A stretch of 64,000 bases of DNA from positions 1 through 64,000 of the forward strand of contig DASXHZ010000089.1 of the NCBI GenBank assembly GCA_036488085.1, written 5' to 3'. The position numbers and the translations under genes are program-made. Below are positions 1 through 7,968 of the stretch, piece by piece. The stretch is from DASXHZ01 sp036488085. GTDB lineage: Bacteria; Acidobacteriota; Thermoanaerobaculia; Gp7-AA8. A model generated the notes under the pieces. The model was not told where the DNA came from, ran no database searches, and worked only from the letters and a program-made list of their open reading frames with translations. Position 1 is the stretch's first letter. The number at the start of each line of letters is the position of its first letter.

Positions 1-422
1 CTGGTGTGTGTAGGTCGTTTCAAAGGCTCTGTGCCCAAGGGCTGTCGCGACAGGGGCGTTCGCCCTCCATCCGTTGCCGACAATCAGCGTGGTTTCAAAG
101 GCTCTGTGCCCAAGGGCTGTCGCGACTTCCGCGGAATACCACGCAGTCACATATTTGAGAAAGGGGAAGTTTCAAAGGCTCTGTGCCCAAGGGCTGTCGC
201 GACTGTTCCTCGAGTAGTATCGAAGATCCCGTTTCATCAAGAAGTTTCAAAGGCTCTGTGCCCAAGGGCTGTCGCGACCTCAGCGAGAATGTGCTCATGC
301 CTATCCAGCCGTTTCAAAGGCTCTGTGCCCAAGGGCTGTCGCGACGGAAAGGGAACGGTCAGTGTCAGGAAACAGGCAGAACCGAATGTTTCAAAGGCTC
401 TGTGCCCAAGGGCTGTCGCGAC
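1..422 (-). CRISPR. CRISPR array 1, six repeats, left end outside the window
   Basis: Six copies of a 35-bp repeat start at 17, 92, 169, 244, 311 and 388. On the + strand the repeat begins GTTTCAAAGG and ends GGGCTGTCGCGAC. Spacers are 40, 42, 40, 32 and 42 bp, and bases 1-16 are part of a further spacer, so the array continues to the left. Read on the - strand the repeat ends TTTGAAAC, like the 5' handle of many type I and III crRNAs, so I infer transcription leftwards from the leader copy at 423. The repeat end contains the perfect palindrome GTCGCGAC. All six repeats are identical. Confidence 0.96.
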
Positions 423-679
423 AGCGGCATTACGATACCACGTGGAATCAATGACTTACGGTGTCCTCTATGGGGGACCTCATGAACCTGGCGATCGGCG
501 CCCTCAAAGTCCGTCAAGAATCGGACCGTAACCCACGCTGGCACAATGATTAGCGGGTCGTTCCCGAGCTCCGGGCGCCAGAAACGGCCGTAAGTCCCTT
601 GCCGCTCAACCGTATACCCGCGTGGCATGCCAAAATCGCGCGATCCGCCCTTCGATCCCCCCAACCGATCTACGACCGC
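423..679 (-). promoter_or_regulatory. CRISPR leader, duplicate copy
   Basis: This segment follows the last repeat of array 1 and is nearly identical to the segment following array 2 (2160-2414). The similarity begins at the base after the repeat and runs into the cas1 3' end. It carries no plausible gene. By position it is the leader of array 1. The differences from the other copy are scattered substitutions and a 2-bp length change, concentrated around 625-670. Confidence 0.75.
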
Positions 680-833
680 TCATTTCGGACTCTCCAGCGG
701 CACGTACCGCTCCCGCCGGCCGGTGACCAGCTCCCGTACCTGCCCCGCCTGACGGGCGATCGCCTCTCTCCACGTCAGCGTCACCCCCTCCTCGGGCGTG
801 AAGGTCACCGACAACCGTCTCCCCATCTCCTCG
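680..833 (-). pseudogene. Truncated duplicate of the cas1 3' end
   Basis: These 154 bp match the last 51 codons and stop of the Cas6-RT-Cas1 gene (2415-2568) with only about three visible substitutions. The match stops abruptly at 833, where the sequence changes to unrelated DNA. The fragment has no start and lacks every catalytic residue of Cas1, so it cannot be functional as a protein. It marks the right boundary of the duplicated leader segment. Confidence 0.85.
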
Positions 834-1019
834 GCGCTTATGGCGGAGGACGAAGCACTTGCGGCGAAGCGCGCCGTACTCGCGGCGGGAGGCCGACGAA
901 GAGGTCAGAACGGCTCCGAAGCGACTCTCACCTCTTCCCTCTTCCTCGAACGTCTTCCCTCGAAGTCCCGACGAGTTCCCCGCATCCACTCGTCGCTCGC
1001 AATCTCCGGGCGCGTCATG
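834..1019. other. Gene-free stretch between duplicate cas1 fragment and hairpin chain
   Basis: No coding frame here has a recognisable product or a convincing start. The open frames are short and overlap on both strands, as expected in GC-rich DNA. No cas2-like sequence was seen. Confidence 0.5.
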
Positions 1020-1184
1020 GATCTCATAGGCTCAGCTTCTGATCTCGAAGATCAGCCGTCCTGATCTTAAAGGGTCAGGTTCGGATCTCTAAGATCAGAC
1101 CTGGCGATCTATCAGATCATCTCAGGTGATCTGAAAATGAGAGGTCCTGATCTATGGGATCAGGCCTAGAGTGATCTGAGGATC
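1020..1184. repeat. Chain of GATC-centred short hairpins
   Basis: Thirteen GATC tetramers fall within 165 bp, against fewer than one expected by chance. Most are arranged as inverted pairs forming small consecutive stems: CTGATCT/AGATCAG with a 3-base loop near 1043, GATCT/AGATC pairs further right, AGATCA/TGATCT, and CCTGATC/GGATCAGG near 1146-1165. The run is unlike anything else in the window and is AT-richer than its surroundings. Function is unknown; it could be a structured RNA, a methylation-sensitive site cluster or a recombination site. Confidence 0.8.
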
Positions 1185-1221
1185 ATGAAGGAACCGGACG
1201 GTAGAGCTTCTCGGAGCACGG

Positions 1222-1247
1222 GCCCCAGACCGAGCCAGGTCTGGGGC
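1222..1247. other. Strong 10-bp hairpin without T-tract
   Basis: GCCCCAGACC (1222-1231) pairs perfectly with GGTCTGGGGC (1238-1247) around a 6-base loop. Flanking AGCTTCTC and GAGAAGGAGCT can extend the stem imperfectly. No T-run follows on either strand, so a simple intrinsic terminator is not indicated. The remaining bases to 1446 show no supportable gene. Confidence 0.6.
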
Positions 1248-1446
1248 GGAGAAGGAGCTTGACCATTCAGCGGATCGCCGCCCATAGGCAGGTCAGAATC
1301 GCGATGATGGCCAATATGCTACCTCGGCGCATGTCGCTCCTCATTCATGAAACTCGCGACAGCCTCGCCGTGTCGGGGCACGGACACCACCATGCGGCAC
1401 TGCGTTGGTGTGTCGGCAGACGGCGCATGACCGGGCTGATCTCTCT

Positions 1447-2159
1447 GTTTCAAAGGCTCTGTGCCCAATGGCTGTCGCGACCATCGTCACCTGCTGTGGA
1501 ACACCGCGGACACCGATCGGTTTCAAAGGCTCTGTGCCCAAGGGCTGTCGCGACCTGGTGAGTTCCGCTCTTCTTCCGATCGAAGAGCATCGTCACTTCA
1601 CTGTTTCAAAGGCTCTGTGCCCAAGGGCTGTCGCGACAGCTGCACCTACGCAGCGATCCCGACGCAGGAGAATGCGTTTCAAAGGCTCTGTGCCCAAGGG
1701 CTGTCGCGACTAGTGACGGGTTCCGCTGTTTTCATCGTAATAGCGTGGGTTTCAAAGGCTCTGTGCCCAAGGGCTGTCGCGACCTCTCTCGCTGGCCGCT
1801 CACAACTACATCGGCGCTGTTTCAAAGGCTCTGTGCCCAAGGGCTGTCGCGACGAACGTTCATCCCGTTCACGCGGAACGATGAACCGCCCCTCGAAGAC
1901 CTCTGTTTCAAAGGCTCTGTGCCAAGGGCTGTCGCGACGGCCCTCTCGGTGGCGAACCAGCAGATCGCAGCGCTCGGGTTTCAAAGGCTCTGTGCCCAAG
2001 GGCTGTCGCGACCTTGGATAGCCGGTGTGCGTACAGCAATCCGCTCACGAGTTTCAAAGGCTCTGTGCCCAAGGGCTGTCGCGACAACGCTCTCGTCGTC
2101 GACGCCACCGTTCACAGCTTCGCAGTTTCAAAGGCTCTGTGCCCAAGGGCTGTCGCGAC
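1447..2159 (-). CRISPR. CRISPR array 2, ten repeats
   Basis: Repeats start at 1447, 1520, 1603, 1676, 1749, 1819, 1905, 1978, 2051 and 2125, with the same 35-bp sequence as array 1. Spacers are 38, 48, 38, 38, 35, 51, 39, 38 and 39 bp, an unusually wide spread. The repeat at 1447 has a G-to-T change and the one at 1905 lacks one C. A degenerate repeat at the left end indicates that this is the old, leader-distal end. Leader and newest spacers are therefore at the right, next to cas1, and crRNA is read on the - strand. Spacer 1854-1904 contains a self-complementary hairpin. Confidence 0.97.
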
Positions 2160-2414
2160 AGCGGCATTACGATACCACGTGGAATCAATGACTTACGGTG
2201 TCCTCTGTGGGGGACCTCGCGAACCTGGCGATCGGCGCCCTCAAAGTGCGTGAAGAATCGGACCGTAACTCACGCTGGCACAATGATTAGCGGGTCGTTC
2301 CCGAGCTCCGGGCGCCAGAAACGGCCGTAAGTCCCTTGCCGCTCAACCATATACCCGCGTGGCATACCAAATCGTGCGATCCGCCTGCCGATCCCTCCAC
2401 CGATCTACGACCGC
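2160..2414 (-). promoter_or_regulatory. CRISPR leader of array 2
   Basis: This non-coding segment lies between the youngest repeat of array 2 and the stop codon of the Cas6-RT-Cas1 gene. It is duplicated at 423-679. Position, conservation beside both arrays and the degenerate repeat at the opposite array end all point to a leader that contains the array promoter and the integration signals. Confidence 0.75.
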
Positions 2415-5231
2415 TCATTTCGGACTCTCCAGCGGCACGTACCGCTCCCGCCGTCCGGTGATCAGCTCCCGTACCTGCCCTGCCTGACGGGCGATCGCCT
2501 CTCTCCACGTCAGCGTCACCCCCTCCTCGGGCGTGAAGGTCACCGACAACCGTCTCCCCATCTCCTCGAGAACGCTCCGTCTCGCCGCGCCGTCCATCAC
2601 ACAATGCCTTTCCGCCGTGGTCTCGAACTGCGACGGCACTACCTGCCCCTTTCGGATCAGGGTCAACACGACACGGTCGGCAAGGTGCCGCACCTCTTCC
2701 TGGAGATCGGCGGCCAGCGGATACCAGCCCGCTCCCTCCCGCTGTTCATGGTAGATCCCGATGGCCGGCGTCAGACCCGCCGCGATGAGCGCCGTGGCCG
2801 CCTGGTGATAGAGAATGGTGTACGCGAACGAGAGCATGGCGTTCACCGGGTCGGGCGGCGGGCGGCGCTTTCGTCCCTCGAAACGCCACTCGGAAGGAAG
2901 GGCTTCCTGCAGCGCGCCGAACCAGACCGCGCCCGCGCGCCCCTCCACCCCGCGGATCGAGTCGATCCCGCTCTTGTTCCAGACCTCCTGCTCGAGCCTC
3001 CGCAGCTCCTCCCCGGCGGCGGGTTTCTGCAGCAGTCGTCGCGCAACGGCGGCGTAGGCCCGCAGTTTGGCGCCCACAATCTCTTTGATGAATCCGCGCC
3101 GGAGATCCTCCATCTCCGAGAACCTGGCCTGGGCAAGCCAGAAGCGCTGGTCGGGCTGATACGGGGAAGTCATCGCCTCGAGCTTCCCCATGCGGTCACA
3201 CAGGAAGAGGGGAACGCCCTGCCGCGCCAGGGCCAGCATCAGGGCCAGCGTGCCGCGCGGCTCGCCGAGAAACACGACATGCGAGACCTCTTTCAACGGG
3301 CGCCGCTCGCTGTGGCCCGCCACATCGATCCTGACCGTCCCCTCCTCGAGACGAAGCGCAACCTCGGGCCCCAGGACATAGAGCGGATGCCGGACGTCCC
3401 CTTCGGGCTCCCTTTCCAGGAGGCGTACCGGTGCAGGACGCCCCTTCTTGACGACTCCGCCTTCGCGCAGCAATTCGGCAACTTCCTCGACCGGAAGGGA
3501 TGCCAGCCACGAGCGGGGCGGAACGCGCTTCGATGTTTCCGGGGCCGGGACCTCATCGTGCGAAGCGTCGAGCACGACCGAGCGTACGAACAGGTAGCCG
3601 AGGTACGTGAGGCCCTGATCGAGGGAGCGGATGGAAGTCTTTTCGTCGCTGAGCCGGAGCTCCAACTCGGCGAGCGCGGCCCGGGCGGCTTCGCGCGCGG
3701 TCTCCGCGGCTTCGATCGTTTTGCAGAGAATCACGAAATCGTCGGCATAGCGGACAAGGCGGAACCCCGCCTCGAGCAGTTTCTCGTCGAACGCGTCGAG
3801 GTAGAGATTCGCGAGGAGCGGGGAAACCGGAGCTCCCTGCGGCAGCCCCTGCTCGCGCTCGATGCGCCGGCCGTCGAAGACGACCGGGGCGGAGAGCCAC
3901 GGCAGAACGAGCGCCTCGACCGGCTCGAGAGGAAACCAGGCCCGAACCATGGCCAGTATGCGGTCCCACTCCACGGAATCGAAGAACGATTCGATGTCCG
4001 CATCGAGCACGAAGCGGTAGCCGTCGCGATAGCACTGCTGGATGGCGCGGGCCGCTCCGGCCCGCGACAACCCTTTTCGATAGGCCCAGGAACAGTCTTC
4101 GAGCAGCGTGTCGATCGCCGGACCAAGCACCTGGACCAGCGCCCGCTGAGCGATCCGGTCGCGGAATGACGGCACCGCGAGAGGGCGCACTTTCTTCCCC
4201 TCCTTTTGCTGCAGGAATCCGGACAGGGTCCCGCAGCGATAGGCGCCGCTCCGCAGTTCGGCTCCGAGTTTCGGAAGGTCGACGGCCTCGGCCGGCCCTT
4301 CCTCCATGACGTGCTCCGCCGCGCGCGCCAGGTTGTCGGTACCCGAGATCAAGGCGAAGAGCGGGACGCTCGGGTGGAAGTCGCCGAAGGGAGGAACGCC
4401 ATCGACGCGCCAGGCGCCGAGGCCGTAGTGAGTCTGCTCGCCGAGATGGAGAAACTGCCCAAGGGCGAGAAGGTCCGCCCACAGCGGATCGAGCGGCGGG
4501 AAATCGATCTCGCCGACGGCCCCGCCGAGGTCGTTGAACTTCCCGGCCCGGCGATCGGCGGGACGCGGATCGGCTCCCACGGCCGCACGGGGCAGGTCGA
4601 GCCAGAGGAGACTGCCCGCGTCACAGGGAGCGGAAGGGGGGAGCGGCGGGCGGCCCGCGGCATCTTTCGGCCACGCGCCGGTCTCCAGCTTGCGAAGCCG
4701 CGACCAGAGGCGCTCCAGAAAAAAGGATGCGCCGAACCACGTGGCATCGAGCCATTCATGATGTTCGCGGACCTCGTAAGCCGGTCTGGCGAGGCGAAGC
4801 GGGGAAATGAAGCGGAGGTGCGGCCGCGCGGCGTGCCGGATCGCCGCGGAGATCGCGGCCAGATCCGGCTGGGGAAGCGGCCGGACGCCCGCGACGTCGA
4901 AGACGCCGAGCGCGGAGCGCCCGACGACGCCGAGGCGAGCCAGGTTGTCCGATACCTTCTGCGCCAGGTTCCGCGAAGGCCCGGCGAGGGTGACACCGAG
5001 GTTGAATGATTCGCCTGCCTCGAACGCGACCCGCCCCATCTCGCAGTCGAAACCGATGATGCCCCGCATCCCTTCGGGATCGGTGTCGCCCTGCACGGCG
5101 TCGCGCCGGCGGAGGTCGTCCTCTCCGAGAGAAAGAAGACCATGAACGATGAAGCCGTGATGAAAGTGGAGCCGGACCGACTGCCGGAGGCGCAGGCGGA
5201 AGATGATCCGGTCGAACGGCAGGTCGATCAT
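2415..5231 (-). CDS. Cas6-reverse transcriptase-Cas1 fusion protein
   Basis: A 938-residue CRISPR adaptation protein. Residues about 1-290 resemble Cas6, the crRNA-processing endonuclease, with ISPLRLARP near 143 and a glycine-rich GEQTHYGLG loop near 264. Residues about 310-560 are a group-II-intron-like reverse transcriptase with LDADIESFFD (409-418), GLPQGAPVSPLLANLYLDAF and catalytic YADD (495-498). Residues about 600-925 are Cas1 with the expected metal ligands E763, H828 and D842. Known relatives occur with type III systems and can acquire spacers from RNA through cDNA. No cas2, cas10 or other effector is visible, although genes outside the left edge cannot be excluded. It is transcribed towards the leader and array 2. 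The start is the ATG at 5231; no strong Shine-Dalgarno sequence is seen. Confidence 0.95.
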   Translation of the reverse strand: MIDLPFDRIIFRLRLRQSVRLHFHHGFIVHGLLSLGEDDLRRRDAVQGDTDPEGMRGIIGFDCEMGRVAFEAGESFNLGVTLAGPSRNLAQKVSDNLARLGVVGRSALGVFDVAGVRPLPQPDLAAISAAIRHAARPHLRFISPLRLARPAYEVREHHEWLDATWFGASFFLERLWSRLRKLETGAWPKDAAGRPPLPPSAPCDAGSLLWLDLPRAAVGADPRPADRRAGKFNDLGGAVGEIDFPPLDPLWADLLALGQFLHLGEQTHYGLGAWRVDGVPPFGDFHPSVPLFALISGTDNLARAAEHVMEEGPAEAVDLPKLGAELRSGAYRCGTLSGFLQQKEGKKVRPLAVPSFRDRIAQRALVQVLGPAIDTLLEDCSWAYRKGLSRAGAARAIQQCYRDGYRFVLDADIESFFDSVEWDRILAMVRAWFPLEPVEALVLPWLSAPVVFDGRRIEREQGLPQGAPVSPLLANLYLDAFDEKLLEAGFRLVRYADDFVILCKTIEAAETAREAARAALAELELRLSDEKTSIRSLDQGLTYLGYLFVRSVVLDASHDEVPAPETSKRVPPRSWLASLPVEEVAELLREGGVVKKGRPAPVRLLEREPEGDVRHPLYVLGPEVALRLEEGTVRIDVAGHSERRPLKEVSHVVFLGEPRGTLALMLALARQGVPLFLCDRMGKLEAMTSPYQPDQRFWLAQARFSEMEDLRRGFIKEIVGAKLRAYAAVARRLLQKPAAGEELRRLEQEVWNKSGIDSIRGVEGRAGAVWFGALQEALPSEWRFEGRKRRPPPDPVNAMLSFAYTILYHQAATALIAAGLTPAIGIYHEQREGAGWYPLAADLQEEVRHLADRVVLTLIRKGQVVPSQFETTAERHCVMDGAARRSVLEEMGRRLSVTFTPEEGVTLTWREAIARQAGQVRELITGRRERYVPLESPK

Positions 5232-5401
5232 CCCGGTCCGCTCTCCGCGAGGTTTCGGCCGGCGATCGATCCGAAGCGTAGAGCCGCGAATGGGTGCTGG
5301 ATGACTGGCAAGTATGGCAGGAATGCCGGTGTGCCGGAAGTCTGACGCGTTGCGTGGCAGGACCTGGCCCTCCGGCGCATCGCTTGCTTCGAGCGAGAGG
5401 C

Positions 5402-6064
5402 GTGAAACTCCAGGGTCTCCTCTTCGACATCGACGGCACGCTCGTCGACAGCAACGATTACCACGCGCGATGTTGGATCGAGGCGTTCGCGCATTTCGGC
5501 AAGCACTTCGACCGCGACACCATCCGCCATCAGATCGGAAAAGGCGGCGATCTCCTCGTCCCCGACCTCCTCAACGCGAAAGAGATGCGGAAGTTCGGCG
5601 ATGAGGTGAAGAAGTACCGGACCAAGCTTTACAAAGACGAGTATATGGAGCAGGTGCAGCCGTTTCCGTTCGTCGAGCGGCTGTTCGAGACGTTGCGCGC
5701 GAAGAAGGTCCGGCTCGCGCTCGCGTCATCCTCGAACGAGGATGAGGTGGAGTACTATACGCGGCTCTTGAACGCCGAGAAGTTCATCGAAGGGTCGACT
5801 TCGAAGAGCGACGCGCAGTTCTCGAAGCCGTCGCCGGAGATCTTCGAGGCCGCGCTTCAGCGCGCCGGCAGCGATCCGAAGTACACGTTCGTGGTCGGCG
5901 ACACGCCGTACGACATTCTGGCCGCGCATCGCATCGCCATGCCGGTCATCGCGGTGCTTTCCGGCGGCTTCGAGCGCAACCTCCTCGCGAAAGCTGAATT
6001 CGTATTCAACGATGCGGGCGAGATCGGCGACAAATTTGACGACATAGGGGCCTGGTTTGAGTGA
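5402..6064 (+). CDS. HAD-superfamily hydrolase (phosphoglycolate phosphatase-like)
   Basis: A 220-residue cytoplasmic phosphatase of the HAD-2 type. The nucleophile motif DIDGT lies near residue 9, a SSSNEDEV motif-II region is mid-protein, and VVGDTPYD supplies the acidic motif. I chose the GTG at 5402 because the upstream ATG at 5294 would add 36 low-complexity residues before the conserved start, and purine-rich GAGCGAGAGG precedes the GTG. The substrate cannot be read from sequence; sugar phosphates such as phosphoglycolate or beta-phosphoglucose are typical. The next gene starts inside its last codons, so the two are probably co-translated. Confidence 0.85.
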   Translation: MKLQGLLFDIDGTLVDSNDYHARCWIEAFAHFGKHFDRDTIRHQIGKGGDLLVPDLLNAKEMRKFGDEVKKYRTKLYKDEYMEQVQPFPFVERLFETLRAKKVRLALASSSNEDEVEYYTRLLNAEKFIEGSTSKSDAQFSKPSPEIFEAALQRAGSDPKYTFVVGDTPYDILAAHRIAMPVIAVLSGGFERNLLAKAEFVFNDAGEIGDKFDDIGAWFE

Positions 6065-7163
6065 AGTACATCGCCGATCGATCATCGTCGACGGTCATTG
6101 CGACACCCCGTACCGCGTTCTGCGGCGAAACATCCACATCGACGAACACGACACCGAGGCGCAGTGCGACCTGCGGTCGCTGGAGGAGAGCGGCATCACC
6201 GCATCCTTTTTCGCCGCCTACGTGCCGCCCGCATACGCCGAGCGCGGCGCCGCGGCGCTCGCTTACCGGCTGTTCGACATCATCAAAGAGGAAGTCGGCC
6301 GAAGCGACGGAAGGCTCGCGTTCTGCACCGATTCCGCGGGCATTCGCACGGCGAAACGAGACGGCCAGATCGCGATCCTGATCGGGGTCGAGGGCGGCCA
6401 CGCCATCGAAGACTCGCTCGACACGCTGCGCGACTTCTACAAGCACGGCACGCGCTACATGACGCTCACGCACGTCAACACGAACAACTGGTGCGACTCG
6501 TCAGGTGATGCGGGCCGCCACGGCGGCCTGACGCCGTTCGGCCGCGACGTCGTCCGCGCGATGAACGACCTCGGCATGATCGTCGACGTGTCGCACATCA
6601 GCGACCGCGCGTTCGATCACGTCATCGAGACGACGCGCGTGCCAGTAGTCGCCACCCACTCCTCCTGCCGCGCGCTCTGCAGCCATCCACGCAACATGAC
6701 CGACGCCATGCTCCGCGACCTCGCGAAGAACGGCGGCGTCTGCATGATCAACTTCTTCTCCGCATTCATCAGCGAAGAGGTGGCTCAGGTCCTCGTGAAA
6801 GCACAGAAGCGGCCGAAGAAGGTCGGCAGCGGAACCGGAGGCACCGAGGAGCTGCCGGATGACCGCACGGACTGGGATGAGTACCTCGAGTGGTTCCGCT
6901 CCCTCGGGTCACCCCACGCCACGATCGATCAGGTCGTCGACCACATCGTGCACGCGGCAACGGTCGCGGGCGTCGAGCATGTTGGCATCGGCAGCGATTT
7001 CGACGGCGTCCCGGCACTTCCGCAGGGTCTCGACACCGCCGCTTCACTCCCCCGCCTTACGGATCGCATGATCGAGCGCGGTATCAGCGACACAGACATC
7101 GAAAAGATCCTCGGCGCGAACTTCCTTCGCGTTTTCGAAGCGATCGAGGGCGCCGGGCAGTGA
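6057..7163 (+). CDS. Membrane dipeptidase, peptidase family M19
   Basis: A 368-residue zinc dipeptidase related to renal dipeptidase, which cleaves dipeptides and in some bacteria D-amino-acid-containing peptides. The metal site is clear: H14-x-D16, E112 in GVEGGHAIE, H180 in VSHISD and H201 in ATHSS, with SDFDG around 313. Translation probably starts at TTG 6057, placed six bases after AGGGG and overlapping the upstream stop by 8 bp. No signal peptide is visible, so the protein is probably cytoplasmic. It overlaps the next gene by 4 bp. Confidence 0.93.
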   Translation: MSEVHRRSIIVDGHCDTPYRVLRRNIHIDEHDTEAQCDLRSLEESGITASFFAAYVPPAYAERGAAALAYRLFDIIKEEVGRSDGRLAFCTDSAGIRTAKRDGQIAILIGVEGGHAIEDSLDTLRDFYKHGTRYMTLTHVNTNNWCDSSGDAGRHGGLTPFGRDVVRAMNDLGMIVDVSHISDRAFDHVIETTRVPVVATHSSCRALCSHPRNMTDAMLRDLAKNGGVCMINFFSAFISEEVAQVLVKAQKRPKKVGSGTGGTEELPDDRTDWDEYLEWFRSLGSPHATIDQVVDHIVHAATVAGVEHVGIGSDFDGVPALPQGLDTAASLPRLTDRMIERGISDTDIEKILGANFLRVFEAIEGAGQ

Positions 7164-7945
7164 AGAAGATTGCCTCCCTCGCCGTCATTCTCGCGCTCAC
7201 GTCCATCGCGCTGAGCGCTCAGACTCTTCCGAGCGGCACGCAACGCATCCTCCTTCCCATCCGTCCCCTCTACGTCCCTGGCGCCCTGGGTTCGGCGTGG
7301 CTCACGGAGGTGGGCCTCGCGAACCACGGCGATTCCGCGCTCACCGTGTATGGCGTCCCGCCGTGTACCACCGAGGGGTGTCCGTCATTCGTACAACTGG
7401 CACCGCATTCCACCGGCTGGGCGGGGCTGATCGGCGGCCAATGTTCGTCGCAGGGAATGCTGCTGGCGGTCGACAGTTCGCGTGCCACCGACCTCGCACT
7501 GACGGAACGGACGCACGATACTTCCCGCGACGCGAACGCCTGGGGCGTAATGGTGCCGATCGTGCGCGACGATCAGATGCCGCCGCTTCGCTTCTCGCTC
7601 GTCGACGTTCCGATGGATCCGCGGTTCCGGGTGATGTTGCGCGTCTACGACATCGATCCCACCAAACCGCCGTCCGTTCGCGTCCGAGCCTACGCGGAAA
7701 ACTACCCTGACGGCGGCGGGCACGCCGACACACTTCTGACCGAATTCACGCCGACGTTCGCGTCGAATGGGCAGGCATTCTGCGTCGCCTCGGCCGAGAT
7801 CCTCGTTTCCAACGATCCGCTGATCAACGCCGCACCGAGGGTACGGTTCGAAATCGAGTCGATCGACGGACGCCGCGACTACTGGGCCTTCGCGTCGGTC
7901 ACGAACAACGATACGCAGGAAGTGAGCGTCATCGCGCCGCAGTGA
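7160..7945 (+). CDS. Exported protein of unknown function
   Basis: A 261-residue protein with an N-terminal signal peptide ending near ALSAQ. It starts at GTG 7160, which overlaps the dipeptidase stop (GTGA). The mature part looks beta-rich, contains a few cysteines (CTTEGC, GGQCSS, AFCVAS) and has repeated short hydrophobic strands of the kind seen in secreted immunoglobulin-like or lectin-like folds. I recognise no catalytic motif. Position suggests it is translated together with the dipeptidase, but no functional link is evident. Confidence 0.75.
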   Translation: MKKIASLAVILALTSIALSAQTLPSGTQRILLPIRPLYVPGALGSAWLTEVGLANHGDSALTVYGVPPCTTEGCPSFVQLAPHSTGWAGLIGGQCSSQGMLLAVDSSRATDLALTERTHDTSRDANAWGVMVPIVRDDQMPPLRFSLVDVPMDPRFRVMLRVYDIDPTKPPSVRVRAYAENYPDGGGHADTLLTEFTPTFASNGQAFCVASAEILVSNDPLINAAPRVRFEIESIDGRRDYWAFASVTNNDTQEVSVIAPQ

Positions 7946-7968
7946 TGCCTAAGAGATAATCGCGCGCA

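Noticed and set aside
4..531. Open frames with repeated FKGSVPKGCRD or SKALCPRAVAT
   Set aside because: They are translations of the CRISPR repeats and spacers in several frames, not genes; the same applies to frames across 1405-2330.
1346..1385. Possible inverted, degenerate CRISPR repeat (TCGCGACAGCC followed by GGGGCAC)
   Set aside because: Only 11 bases match in order and the spacing is wrong; a chance match is likely given the palindromic repeat end.
2604..4169. 521-residue frame opposite the Cas6-RT-Cas1 gene
   Set aside because: It is antisense to recognised catalytic domains and has no recognisable motif; long antisense frames are expected at this GC content.
2415..5231. Retron or diversity-generating element based on the RT
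   Set aside because: The RT is internal to a Cas6-Cas1 fusion, and no template/variable repeat pair or retron msr/msd structure was recognised.
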